A stretch of 64,000 nucleotides of DNA from positions 1 through 64,000 of the forward strand of contig VXQT01000036.1 in NCBI GenBank assembly GCA_009838915.1. Direction: 5' to 3'. The notes beneath the pieces were generated by a model that saw nothing but the letters and a program-made list of their open reading frames with translations, was not told where the DNA came from and did no database searches. The DNA is from Chloroflexota bacterium. GTDB lineage: Bacteria; Chloroflexota; Dehalococcoidia; Bin125. Of the stretch, positions 1 through 8,702 are shown piece by piece; the first letter of the stretch is position 1; every line of letters begins with the position of its first letter. Both the position numbers and the translations under genes were made by a program.

Positions 1-63
1 CGGCTTGCCATATCTGTTCTCCCTCACCTACGGCAAGTATACCATATAATCCCCATCGAAACC

Positions 64-1206
64 ATGAGCGGGAAGCGTCTGGGACTGGTCATGGCGCTCG
101 GCGTGCTGGCGCTGGCCGGCGCGGCGCTGGCCGTGGTGTTGACGCTCGCGCTGCTGCGCTCCCAGACGGCGTCGGCATTGGACGAGGCGGTCACGGAAGC
201 GACGGAAGGACACCGATTTGAGCTGCTTCGCTTCGAGTTCACCCACCTGCCGAATCGACTCCTGACCGAGATCGCGCGCTGGTTCGACGATCGCGAGGAA
301 GATGAGGACGCGGCGCTCGAACGTTGGTTCAGCAGTCGCGAGGAGTCTGATCGCAAGGCGGCGGAACGCGCGCTGGAACGCGCGATCGCGCGATCCGCTT
401 CCGGAATGGGGTTGGACTCGTCGCTCCCGCTGTTCGGAGACGTAGCATTGCAATGGCCGCCGGTTGACGTCGACCTGGGCGAGACGCTGCGGGTGCTGGC
501 CGTCTCACCGCGCAGTGAAGTCAAGCTGGTCCGCACGGTGCTGCTGGGTTCGGACATCGGGGCCGACGAGTTCGAACGGCTGGAGGCGATCGTCGAAGCC
601 GATGGCGAGTGGTCGGCGTGGGTGACGACCATTGGCGGTGTAGCGCTCTATCCGGCGCCAGTCGTGTCCTCGCGGGACTACCTGCGCACGTTGCAGATCA
701 TGGCCCACGAGTGGACGCATCATTACCTGGGCTTCTATCCGCTGGGGCTGTCTTACGCCCGAGGCCCCGAGATGCGCACGATCAACGAGACCGTCGCGGA
801 CATCGTCGGTGATGAACTGGGCGAGGCGGCCGCGTTGTCGATTGCGGCCGAACTCCCGATTGCAGACAACCCGGAGCGCCAGTCAATCCTGGCTCGGACT
901 GATCCGATACTGCGTTCGCTGAGGCTTGAGGTAGACGAATTGCTGGCGCAAGGGGAAGTAGAGGAGGCCGAACGGCGCATGGAGGCGGCGCGACGGGAAC
1001 TGATCGACGCGGGCCGTCCGTTCCGCAAGATCAACCAGGCGTTCCTCGCGTTTCGCGGCGGCTACGGCGCCAGCGCCTCGTCGGCCAGCCAGTGGGGTCC
1101 AAGGCTGTTCGCGCTGCGCGAGGCCAGCCAGTCGCTGGCTCACTTCCTGGAGCAGGTGCGTGAGATCAACTCGCCCGAGGAGGCGGATCGCGTGCTGCCT
1201 CGTTAG
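64..1206 (+). CDS. Membrane-anchored HExxH putative metalloprotease
   Basis: This 380-residue protein has one N-terminal hydrophobic segment (about residues 6-30) and then a mostly helical, charged domain. Residues 213-221 read MAHEWTHHY, so H215-E216-x-x-H219 forms a zincin HExxH motif. E242, in NETVAD, is a plausible third zinc ligand. The pattern suggests a zinc peptidase facing the cell exterior, with a glutamate/alanine-rich helical stretch near residues 280-330. I cannot place it in a named peptidase family, and the substrate is unknown. The start is the first ATG, directly before the membrane segment. The stop overlaps the convergent PBP gene by four bases. The coding assignment is firm; the enzymatic role is inferred from the motif alone. 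Confidence 0.75.
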   Translation: MSGKRLGLVMALGVLALAGAALAVVLTLALLRSQTASALDEAVTEATEGHRFELLRFEFTHLPNRLLTEIARWFDDREEDEDAALERWFSSREESDRKAAERALERAIARSASGMGLDSSLPLFGDVALQWPPVDVDLGETLRVLAVSPRSEVKLVRTVLLGSDIGADEFERLEAIVEADGEWSAWVTTIGGVALYPAPVVSSRDYLRTLQIMAHEWTHHYLGFYPLGLSYARGPEMRTINETVADIVGDELGEAAALSIAAELPIADNPERQSILARTDPILRSLRLEVDELLAQGEVEEAERRMEAARRELIDAGRPFRKINQAFLAFRGGYGASASSASQWGPRLFALREASQSLAHFLEQVREINSPEEADRVLPR

Positions 1207-4022
1207 TTCTGATCGGACTCGACTTCCAACACGCTTGAGTCGTCCGGGAGGGTGATGATCGTGTGGTCGGTGATGACTCCCAGGTAGCCGTCGCGCACTT
1301 CGAGCGTGAGCTCGTAGGTGCCGCCCGGGAGATCGCTATTGTCCCAGCGGCCAAGCACGCCGCCGGGAACGGCGGCGTCGCCTTCGGCGATTGTGAAGGT
1401 GTCATCGCCGTCCTGAATCCGAGCGAGCAGCGTCCAGCCGACCAAGTCTGCGCTGTCGGCGCGGCCGATGATGACCATCGGGCCCCGCTTGATCGTCGCG
1501 CCCTCGGCGGGCAGGTCGAGGCGCACCGGGACGTGGTCCCCGGACACGGTGCCCGGCTGCAAGTAGGCGACTTGATTGTCGCGGAGCCAGGCCACAGCGA
1601 CAGGATCGAGCGCCGTGGCCGCCCCGCGCGCGATCGTCGGCGCTTCCAGCCAGACGCCCTGCAAGAGGAACTCCTCGGGGGTGTCGATAGTGGCGCGCTG
1701 CAGAGTGCGGCGATCCACTTCGACTTCGAAGCAGATGTGGTTGTCGACAGGAGGCGCGACTCGGACAGAGATGAAGACTTCCTCTTGCGGCGCGCCGCAG
1801 GGATCGAGAGGGCTCGATTCGACGCCGTCGGCGGCACCCACCGTGTGGACCGAGGGGGCGTACACATGGGCTCGGTGGATGCCCTCCGGCACAGTGAATT
1901 GCGCCTCGGGCAACCCATCGTGGGCGGCGATCATGACGCGACTCCAGATACGGCCGGCGGTCTCGACCGAGGAACCGCCGGTCATTGGCGACTCGTCGGC
2001 GTTGCCGACCCAGACGCCGACGGCGAGCTGCGGCGTGTAGCCCATCGTCCAATAGTCGCGGCGCACGTCATCGCGCCCGGGATCACCCGCCGTGCCCGTC
2101 TTCGCGGCGGCTGGCCGGTCCAGCACGAGCGGGCTGTCGAAGCCGTAGAGCAGGGAACGGGCCTGGTTGTCGGAGAGGATGCTGGTGACCTGGTAGACCT
2201 GTCCCGGTCGGGCGACGGCCCTGAGTTCCGGTTCACCGCTCGGGGACCATTCGTAGAGCAGCCGGCCCTCGGCGTCGCGGATCTCGAGAACGGCGACCGG
2301 ATCGAGTTCGCGGAACCCGTCGGGCAATACGATCGTGGTCGGGTGACCCTTCATCTCTCCCCCATTGGCGAGGGTCGCGTAGGCGTAGGTCATGTCGAGC
2401 AGCGAGACCTCGCCGCCGCCGAGCGTGATCGACGGGCCATACGCGCCGGGGTCGTGCATTGTCGTGATGCCAAGTCGATGCATCGTGTCCAGCAGGGCGC
2501 CGACGCCGAGACGGTCCGCGACCTTGAATGCCGGCACATTCATTGAGTTCGCCAGCGCACTGCGAATCGTGACCGGCCCGCGGAAGACGCCGTCGAAGTT
2601 GACCGGGCTGAACTCAGTGCCGTCCGCTTCGGTGTAGCTAGTCGGGACATCCCAGAGCACCGTGGCTGGATGCCACATGCGAGGATCGATCTGGAAAGCA
2701 GCGAGATAGGTGAGCGGTTTGAGCGCCGAACCGGGTGAGTGCGTCGCCGTGGCCAGGTTGACCTGGCCGTCAATCGACTCGTCGAAGAAGTCCCGGCTGC
2801 CGACCATCGCGAGGATCTGGCCGGTTGCAGGATCGATGGCGACGACGGATCCGTTATGTGCACCGGTGGAGGCTTCGAAATCATCAATCGCGGTGCGCAG
2901 TTCGACCTCGGCCCGTTCCTGGAGCGCGAAGTCCAGCGACGTACGCACGCGCAGACCGCCGTTGTCCATGAGGTTGTCGCAGCCGCCCGCGCCGGAAGGC
3001 GGCACGAAGCGCTCCAGCTCGCAGAGCCGCTCTACCTGGTCGCGGACGTAGAGCACGAAGTGCGGCGCGTTGATGTCGAACTCTGCCGAGTCGAACTGCA
3101 ATGGTTCAGCCCAGGCCTGGTCGGCCTCGACCTGGCTGATGTATCCGTGGCGAACCATGAGCGACAGGACCTGGCCCTGACGCTGCTTCGCGCCCTCGTA
3201 ATTCTCCAACGGGTTGTAGCGAGAGGGAGCCTGCGGCAGCCCGGCCAGCATCGCCGACTCGGCGAGTGTCAGCTGCAACGGGGACTTACCGAAGTAGCGC
3301 TGGCTCGCGGCGCCGATCCCATACGAGAAGTTGCCGTAGTAGATCGAGTTCAGATACCACTCGAGGATTTGCTCCTTGCCGTACTCGTTGGTCAGTTCGA
3401 CTGCGAGAATTGTTTCCTTGACCTTGCCTCGCACGCGATTCAGCGTTCGCCCGCTGCGTTCCTCAGGCGGGATCAACACGTTCTTGACGAGCTGCTGGGT
3501 GATCGAGGAACCGCCCGAGCCGCCGAGGAAGTCGGAACTGCCCACGCCGAAGTTCTCCCATGCCGCTCGCAGCAGCCCGCGGAAGTTAATCCCCTCGTTG
3601 GTCCAGAACGACGAGTCCTCGGTGGCGACCGTGGCGTCGATCATGTGTTGCGAGACGCCATGCAGGCGGACCGGCGCGCGCAGACCGTCGTAGGGGCGGG
3701 CGTACTCGAAGAGCAGCACGCCGTCCTCGCCGTTGCGATCGAAGATGCGGCTGCTACCCAACAGTCGCTGGGTTTCCTCGATCCGGTCGGGCGGCGCGAG
3801 ATCGTCGGCGAACTCCGTGTAGATCAGATATGCGGCGCCGGCGCTCGCGCCGAGCAGCACAGCGGGAATGCCCAGCAGCAGCGCGAGGCCGATCATCCAA
3901 CCTCGCATCCGCGGCGGCTCGGAGCGAAGCCCGCGCTTGCGACGACGCGAGCGCACGGCAAGCCGCGTAGCCAGGCTGAGTCGGCGGGTGCGCGCTGCAT
4001 TACGTTCTGCGGGCAACAGCAA
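1203..4022 (-). CDS. Class A penicillin-binding protein (PBP1A-type transglycosylase/transpeptidase)
   Basis: Bifunctional peptidoglycan synthase of 939 residues. A basic cytoplasmic tail and one membrane segment (about residues 42-68) precede a GT51 glycosyltransferase domain with EDSSFW, GGSSITQQLVKN and ILEWYLNSIYYGN. The transpeptidase domain carries the acyl-enzyme serine in HSPGSALKPL (SxxK), the SxN motif in ANSMNVPAFK and KTG in AAAKTGTAG. About 230 residues of probable beta domain follow. In the first GT51 motif the usual histidine of EDxxFxxH is asparagine (EDSSFWTNEG). The longest reading starts at TTG 4022; ATG 3908 (MRGWMIGL) is an alternative that shortens the tail by 38 residues. 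It is divergent from gatC. Confidence 0.93.
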   Translation of the reverse strand: MLLPAERNAARTRRLSLATRLAVRSRRRKRGLRSEPPRMRGWMIGLALLLGIPAVLLGASAGAAYLIYTEFADDLAPPDRIEETQRLLGSSRIFDRNGEDGVLLFEYARPYDGLRAPVRLHGVSQHMIDATVATEDSSFWTNEGINFRGLLRAAWENFGVGSSDFLGGSGGSSITQQLVKNVLIPPEERSGRTLNRVRGKVKETILAVELTNEYGKEQILEWYLNSIYYGNFSYGIGAASQRYFGKSPLQLTLAESAMLAGLPQAPSRYNPLENYEGAKQRQGQVLSLMVRHGYISQVEADQAWAEPLQFDSAEFDINAPHFVLYVRDQVERLCELERFVPPSGAGGCDNLMDNGGLRVRTSLDFALQERAEVELRTAIDDFEASTGAHNGSVVAIDPATGQILAMVGSRDFFDESIDGQVNLATATHSPGSALKPLTYLAAFQIDPRMWHPATVLWDVPTSYTEADGTEFSPVNFDGVFRGPVTIRSALANSMNVPAFKVADRLGVGALLDTMHRLGITTMHDPGAYGPSITLGGGEVSLLDMTYAYATLANGGEMKGHPTTIVLPDGFRELDPVAVLEIRDAEGRLLYEWSPSGEPELRAVARPGQVYQVTSILSDNQARSLLYGFDSPLVLDRPAAAKTGTAGDPGRDDVRRDYWTMGYTPQLAVGVWVGNADESPMTGGSSVETAGRIWSRVMIAAHDGLPEAQFTVPEGIHRAHVYAPSVHTVGAADGVESSPLDPCGAPQEEVFISVRVAPPVDNHICFEVEVDRRTLQRATIDTPEEFLLQGVWLEAPTIARGAATALDPVAVAWLRDNQVAYLQPGTVSGDHVPVRLDLPAEGATIKRGPMVIIGRADSADLVGWTLLARIQDGDDTFTIAEGDAAVPGGVLGRWDNSDLPGGTYELTLEVRDGYLGVITDHTIITLPDDSSVLEVESDQN

Positions 4023-4143
4023 TACTCCAGTTCAACTTCCACATTACGTGGTGTCCCTCCAAGCAGTGACCCGCGATACGCTTCCTCTGACCCTGCGAAA
4101 TCCAGCCCTTACGCTTCGCAGCGACCCCGACGAGTCTGCCCAG

Positions 4144-4464
4144 ATGTCCGACAGCCCCGACGCCGACGCCACGCAGTTCACCAGCGAGCAGGTGCGACAC
4201 CTGGCATCGCTGGTACGTATTGAATTGACGGAAACGGAAGTCGAAGAGTTCCGCAGCGAGCTGGCCAGCATCCTTTCGCACATCGACGCCCTGTCGGAGA
4301 TTGACACCAAGGGCGTGCCGCCGACCAACAACGGGGCCGACCTGTTGAATGTGGAAGCTGAGGACGCGTCGCGGCCGTCGATGCCGCGTGAGGAGATCCT
4401 GGCCAATGCGCCCCAGCGCGAAGCGGACTACTTCCGCGTCCACGCCGTGTTGGACCAGTCATGA
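4144..4464 (+). CDS. gatC: Glutamyl/aspartyl-tRNA amidotransferase subunit C
   Basis: GatC, 106 residues, is the small stabilising subunit of the GatCAB amidotransferase, which converts Glu-tRNA(Gln) or Asp-tRNA(Asn) to the amidated form. The sequence has the family pattern: EQVRHLASLVRIELTE near the N-terminus, a helical middle with FRSELASILSHIDALSEID, and a C-terminal segment with PSMPREEILANAPQ and the aromatic YFRV. The frame is open much further upstream, but ATG 4144 gives the normal GatC length. The stop overlaps the gatA start as ATGA, so the two are probably translationally coupled. gatB is not in this window. Confidence 0.93.
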   Translation: MSDSPDADATQFTSEQVRHLASLVRIELTETEVEEFRSELASILSHIDALSEIDTKGVPPTNNGADLLNVEAEDASRPSMPREEILANAPQREADYFRVHAVLDQS

Positions 4465-5951
4465 CCGCCGACGCCGATTTCGACCTGCTCTCGATCACAC
4501 TGGCTGACGGCGCGCGCCGGCTGCGTGCGGGCGAAGTTTCGTCTCGACAACTCACCGAGGCCTTCCTCGACCGGATTGCGTCGACCGACGACGAGGTGCA
4601 CGCCTTCGTCACGGTCACGGTGGACGCGGCGCTGGCCCAGGCCGACGAGGCGGACGAGCTGCTGGTCCGAGGCGACGCGGTCGCGCCGTTGACCGGACTG
4701 CCGGTAGCAGTCAAAGACGTCCTGATGACGAAGGGCGTGCGTACGACTGCGGGCTCGCGGATGCTCGATTCCCTGGTTCCTCCCTACGACGCGACGGCAG
4801 TGTCGAGACTCCGTGAGTCGGGCGCGATTTCGGTGGGCAAGACGAACATGGACGAGTTCGCGATGGGTTCGTCGACCGAGCACTCGGCCTGGTTCCCGAC
4901 GGCGAATCCGTGGGACCTGGAGCGCGTGCCGGGCGGCTCGTCTGGCGGATCGGCGGCGGCAGTGGCGGCGCAACAGTGCATTGCCTCGCTGGGCTCGGAC
5001 ACCGGCGGGTCGATCCGCCAGCCGGCCTCGTTCTGCGGCGTGGTCGGCCTCAAGCCGACCTACGGCCGTGTCTCACGCTACGGACTGATCGCCTTTGCCA
5101 GCTCGCTCGACCAGATTGGTCCGTTCACGCGCACGGTTGAGGACGCCGCCCTGCTGCTGCAGGCGATTGCCGGTCCGGATCCGCTCGACTCCACCTGCTA
5201 CGACGAGCCGGTCCTTGACTTCAGCAAACATCTTGATCGAGGATTAGACGGGCTGCGCGTCGCCGCGCCGCGCGAGTTCTTCAGCGAAGGCATGGACGAC
5301 GATGTGGCGGACGCAGTCGAAGCAGCGCTCGACCTGTTGGAGGCCAACGGCGCGATCATCGACCGTTCGCCGTCGATGCCGTCGATCCCGATGGCGCTGC
5401 CGGTCTACTACATCCTTGCGCCGTCCGAGTGCTCGGCGAACCTGGCCCGCTTCGACGGCGTCAAGTACGGCTATGGCGCGCGGGGAGGCGAGTCGATGTG
5501 GTCGGACATGGAAGCGACCCGCAAGCACGGATTCGGGCGCGAAGTCAAGCGCCGTATCCTGCTAGGGGCGTACGCGCTCTCGGCCGGCTACTACGACGCC
5601 TACTACCTGCAAGCGCAGAAGGTGCGCACCCTGATTCGACGCGAGTTCGACCGCGTCTTCGCCGAGCATGACGTCATCGTCGCGCCGACTGCGCCGACGG
5701 TCGCCTTCAAGCGCGGCGCGATCACCGATCCGTACCAGATGTACCTGAACGACATCTTCACGATCCCTGCCAACATCGCCGGCCTGCCGGCGATCTCGAT
5801 ACCGGGCGGCTTCGGCGCAGACGGGATGCCGGTCGGGCTGCAGTTCGTGGGACAGCGGCTGGACGAGGCGTCGCTGCTCGGCGTCGCCAACGCTTATGAG
5901 CGATTGGCGAACTGGCCGACGACTCCGCCGGAGAGTGTTGGCTCAACGTAA
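4461..5951 (+). CDS. gatA: Glutamyl/aspartyl-tRNA amidotransferase subunit A
   Basis: GatA, 496 residues, is the amidase-signature subunit that releases ammonia from glutamine for GatB. The Ser-cisSer-Lys triad is visible: K85 in PVAVKDV, S160 in PGGSSGGSAAAV and S184 in GSDTGGSIRQPAS. These positions have the same spacing (75 and 24) as known GatA triads. YGRVSRYGLIAFASSLDQIGP is the diagnostic stretch after the amidase signature. It overlaps gatC by four bases. The length is typical and there is no sign of damage. Other amidases share the triad, but the gatC partner and the GatA-specific stretch settle the assignment. Confidence 0.96.
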   Translation: MTADADFDLLSITLADGARRLRAGEVSSRQLTEAFLDRIASTDDEVHAFVTVTVDAALAQADEADELLVRGDAVAPLTGLPVAVKDVLMTKGVRTTAGSRMLDSLVPPYDATAVSRLRESGAISVGKTNMDEFAMGSSTEHSAWFPTANPWDLERVPGGSSGGSAAAVAAQQCIASLGSDTGGSIRQPASFCGVVGLKPTYGRVSRYGLIAFASSLDQIGPFTRTVEDAALLLQAIAGPDPLDSTCYDEPVLDFSKHLDRGLDGLRVAAPREFFSEGMDDDVADAVEAALDLLEANGAIIDRSPSMPSIPMALPVYYILAPSECSANLARFDGVKYGYGARGGESMWSDMEATRKHGFGREVKRRILLGAYALSAGYYDAYYLQAQKVRTLIRREFDRVFAEHDVIVAPTAPTVAFKRGAITDPYQMYLNDIFTIPANIAGLPAISIPGGFGADGMPVGLQFVGQRLDEASLLGVANAYERLANWPTTPPESVGST

Positions 5952-6016
5952 CGAGGACCGGGACTGGGTTGACCAGCGCAGACACGGACCGATTCTTCAC
6001 GTAAAGTGCGAACTTG

Positions 6017-6508
6017 ATGAACGGAATTCTCGAACCCGTGCTGCGCGAACTGGCGCGCGACGCGCGACTGACGGCCGCTCAGATCGCTGCGAACCTTGGT
6101 GAAGACGAAGCGGCGGTCACCGAGGCGATGCGCGAGGGCGAAGAGCGCAACATCGTGCTCGGTCACGGCGCGAAGATCAACTGGGAAACGCTGGGTCTCT
6201 CGACGGTCTACGCCGTGGTCGAAGTGACCGTCGAGCCGCAGGAGAACGTCGGCTACAACGCCGTCGCGCGGCGCATCGCCCGCTTCGACGAAGTACAGAC
6301 CGTCTACTTCGTCTCGGGCGCGTACGACCTGCTGGTGATGATCGCCGCCGACAACATGCGCGGCATCTCCGATTTCGTCGGAGAGCGCCTGGCGACGATG
6401 TCGGGAGTCAAAGGCACCACGACCCGGGTGCTGATGCGCCGTTACAAGGAAGACGGCGTGTACATCGATTCCGATCTGCAGAACGACCGCCAGAAGGTCG
6501 TGTTCTAG
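6017..6508 (+). CDS. Lrp/AsnC-family transcriptional regulator
   Basis: A 163-residue feast/famine regulator. Residues 1-50 form an AsnC-type helix-turn-helix (LTAAQIAANLGEDEAAVTEAM then EERNIVLGHGAKIN). The rest is a RAM ligand-binding domain with VYAVVEVTV, VQTVYFVSGAYDLLVMIAA and a closing basic strand. The frame also opens with TTG at 6014, directly before ATG 6017; I chose the ATG. An aminotransferase gene starts 32 bases downstream in the same direction, so this regulator probably senses an amino acid and controls that gene and itself. The ligand cannot be read from the sequence. Confidence 0.88.
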   Translation: MNGILEPVLRELARDARLTAAQIAANLGEDEAAVTEAMREGEERNIVLGHGAKINWETLGLSTVYAVVEVTVEPQENVGYNAVARRIARFDEVQTVYFVSGAYDLLVMIAADNMRGISDFVGERLATMSGVKGTTTRVLMRRYKEDGVYIDSDLQNDRQKVVF

Positions 6509-6540
6509 GGCTGACCGAAAGAGAGCAGAGCGAGAGTTCC

Positions 6541-7830
6541 ATGCCGATAGCCTCCAACGACCGCAGTTACGCAAGCGACGACGACCCGAGGCGTACCGAC
6601 GCCGCGGGAGCCGGTTCGGCGTCTGCGGCGGGAGCGACGGGAGAGCACGGAGCGCGGCGCGAGTCGCGGGTCGCCGAGCGGGTGCAGGCGGTGCCGAGTT
6701 CGGGCATCCGGCGGTTCTTCGACATCATCGCCTCGATGGACCACGTGATCTCGCTCGGCGTGGGCGAGCCGGACTTCGTCACGCCCTGGCCGATCAGCGA
6801 GGCGGGCATTCGCGCGATCGAGCGCGGGCACACGCACTACACCTCCAACCTGGGCCTGCTCGAACTGCGCGAAGCGATCGCCTCCGACCTGGAGCGGCGT
6901 TACGGCGTCGAGTGGGATCCGATCGATGAACTGCTGATCACGACCGGCGTCTCCGAGGGGTTGGACCTTGCCGCCCGGGCGATCATCAATCCCGGCGACG
7001 AGGTGATCGTCGCCGATCCGTCCTACGCCGCCCACGCGCCGGCGATCCTGCTTGCGGGCGGCGCGCCAGTGGCGGTACCGACCAGCGCGGCGCAGGGCTT
7101 CGCCCTCGAACCGGACAGGGTTGAAGCCGCGATCACGCACCGCACCAGGGCGCTGCTGCTCGGCTATCCCTCGAATCCGACCGGCGCGGTGCTGGACCGT
7201 CCCACACTGGAGGCGCTGTCCGAAATCGCCCAGCGCCACGACCTGCTTGTCATCTCCGACGAGATCTACGACCGACTCGTCTACGGCGGCGCGGTGCACA
7301 CGCCGATCGCCTCACTGCCGGGCATGAAGGAGCGGACGATCACGCTGGGCGGCTTCTCCAAGTCGCACGCGATGACCGGCTGGCGGGTCGCCTGGGCGGC
7401 GGCGCCAGCCGACCTGTTCGGCGGCATGCTCAAGATTCACCAGTACGCGATGATGTCGGCGCCGACGGTGGCCCAGTACGCCGCGCTCGAGGCGGTGCGC
7501 GCGGGCGAGGAGTACGTCGTCTCGATGCGCGAGGAGTACGACCGCCGCCGGCAGCTCATGTGGCGCGGCTTCAACGATCTCGGGCTGGCCTGCGCCGAGC
7601 CGCGCGGGGCCTTCTACGCGTTCCCGTCGGTCGCGCAGACCGGGTACGACGACGAGACGTTCGCCGAGCAATTGCTGCTGCGCGAGCAGGTCGCGGTCGT
7701 GCCAGGCTCGGCCTTCGGCGCAGCCGGAGCGGGCCACGTGCGCGCCTGCTACGCGACCAGTTACGCAGAGATCGAGGAAGCGCTGGAGCGCATTCGCCGA
7801 TTCTTGCACTCCGCGCCGATGGCCAAGTAG
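6541..7830 (+). CDS. Class I/II pyridoxal-phosphate aminotransferase
   Basis: A 429-residue fold-type I aminotransferase. The PLP lysine is K274 in GGFSKSHAMTGWR. Other family marks are LGVGEPDF near residue 75, SNPTGAVL and ISDEIYDRLVY. The first 45 residues are Gly/Ala/Arg-rich and are not part of the fold, so a later start is possible, although ATG 6541 is the only clear one before the conserved region. The sequence resembles the aspartate/aromatic aminotransferase branch (PatA/AspC-like). It lies 32 bases after an Lrp/AsnC regulator, a common pairing. The substrate amino acid is undetermined. Confidence 0.9.
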   Translation: MPIASNDRSYASDDDPRRTDAAGAGSASAAGATGEHGARRESRVAERVQAVPSSGIRRFFDIIASMDHVISLGVGEPDFVTPWPISEAGIRAIERGHTHYTSNLGLLELREAIASDLERRYGVEWDPIDELLITTGVSEGLDLAARAIINPGDEVIVADPSYAAHAPAILLAGGAPVAVPTSAAQGFALEPDRVEAAITHRTRALLLGYPSNPTGAVLDRPTLEALSEIAQRHDLLVISDEIYDRLVYGGAVHTPIASLPGMKERTITLGGFSKSHAMTGWRVAWAAAPADLFGGMLKIHQYAMMSAPTVAQYAALEAVRAGEEYVVSMREEYDRRRQLMWRGFNDLGLACAEPRGAFYAFPSVAQTGYDDETFAEQLLLREQVAVVPGSAFGAAGAGHVRACYATSYAEIEEALERIRRFLHSAPMAK

Positions 7831-7858
7831 CGTCCCAACCACGCGCTAGCCTGCGTCC

Positions 7859-8590
7859 ATGACGTTCCGTCTCATTCCTCCGCCGGATCAGCCCGGTCAG
7901 CCCGAGCCGGAAGACCTGACGCTGCGCATCACCGGAGTGCAGGCTCGCCCGCGGGAGCAAGAGGACAGGGAGCCCGACCCGTCGCAACTCGAACTGCGGT
8001 TGGCGACGACCCGCGGGGAGATATCGGCGCTGCTGGATGTGAGCGAGGGACAGACCGGAGCGCTGATCACCTGCTCAGGCGCGATGGGCGGCGAACACGA
8101 GACGCGCGGACCTGCCGACAGTGTTTACCAGCGGCTGGCCGACCGGCTGCCGGCAGAGGGGATCTCGACGCTGCGCATCCACTACCGGATCGCGGGAGAG
8201 TTCGAGGAGTGCGTCCTCGACCTGCTCGGCGCCTGTTCGTTCCTGAGCGGGATCGGTGCTGAGCGGATCGTGCTGGCGGGGCACTCATTCGGCGGCGCCG
8301 TGGTGATCAAGACGGCCCAGATTCTGCCCCAGGTGCAGGGCGTGATCTCGCTCTCGCCGCAGCTCTTCGGCACGCGCCAGGTCAATGAGATGGACAAGCC
8401 ACTGCTGCTGATCCACGGCACCGCCGACGCGATCCTGCATCACATGGCCTCCGAAGACATCTACGAGCGCGCGAATGAGCCGAAGCGGCTAGTGCTGGTC
8501 GACGGCGGCGGTCACGGTCTAGCCGAGGACCCCGAGCTAGTGATGTCGGAGATGCACCAGTTCGTGCACGAGCACGCGGGGCCGCGGTAG
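7859..8590 (+). CDS. Alpha/beta-hydrolase family protein
   Basis: A 243-residue alpha/beta hydrolase with a nucleophile elbow GHSFGG (S143). A likely acid lies in LLLIHGTADAI, and the C-terminal histidine is in VDGGGHGLAEDPE. The first 55 residues are proline- and charge-rich and look like an extension. The presumed oxyanion loop region carries CSGAMGGEHETRG, and the order of motifs fits the dienelactone hydrolase/esterase type. There is no signal peptide, so it is probably cytosolic. It lies 28 bases after the aminotransferase gene and may share its transcript. The substrate is unknown. A GC-rich dispersed repeat follows directly. Confidence 0.82.
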   Translation: MTFRLIPPPDQPGQPEPEDLTLRITGVQARPREQEDREPDPSQLELRLATTRGEISALLDVSEGQTGALITCSGAMGGEHETRGPADSVYQRLADRLPAEGISTLRIHYRIAGEFEECVLDLLGACSFLSGIGAERIVLAGHSFGGAVVIKTAQILPQVQGVISLSPQLFGTRQVNEMDKPLLLIHGTADAILHHMASEDIYERANEPKRLVLVDGGGHGLAEDPELVMSEMHQFVHEHAGPR

Positions 8591-8601
8591 CTCGTCGGTC
8601 C

Positions 8602-8702
8602 GAGCCCCCCTCTGCCTTCGGCATCTCCCCCCGCTTCGCGGGGGGAGAGCGGAGTGAGAAGGCCTTTGGCATCTTCCCCCACGAAGCGGGGGGAGAGAGG
8701 AG
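8602..8702. repeat. Two tandem copies of a dispersed double-hairpin repeat
   Basis: Copy one (about 8602-8654) has a C-run, a small hairpin TGCC-TTC-GGCA, the linker TCT, a large hairpin CCCCCCGC-TTC-GCGGGGGG and AGAG. Copy two (about 8655-8702) is degenerate: it keeps TTTGGCATCT and CCCCC-ACGAAGC-GGGGGG. It fills the gap between two convergent genes. Related copies lie near 13.9, 21.2, 41.8 and 58.0 kb. It may act as a bidirectional terminator, but no U-tract follows. Confidence 0.8.

Noticed and set aside
2739-4223. Plus-strand open frame opposite the penicillin-binding protein (494 codons)
   Set aside because: No recognisable domain, and all PBP motifs are on the minus strand. It also runs into the gatC frame.
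3868-4464. Longer gatC from the upstream open frame (198 codons)
   Set aside because: The added N-terminus has no GatC similarity and overlaps the divergent PBP gene; ATG 4144 gives the family length.
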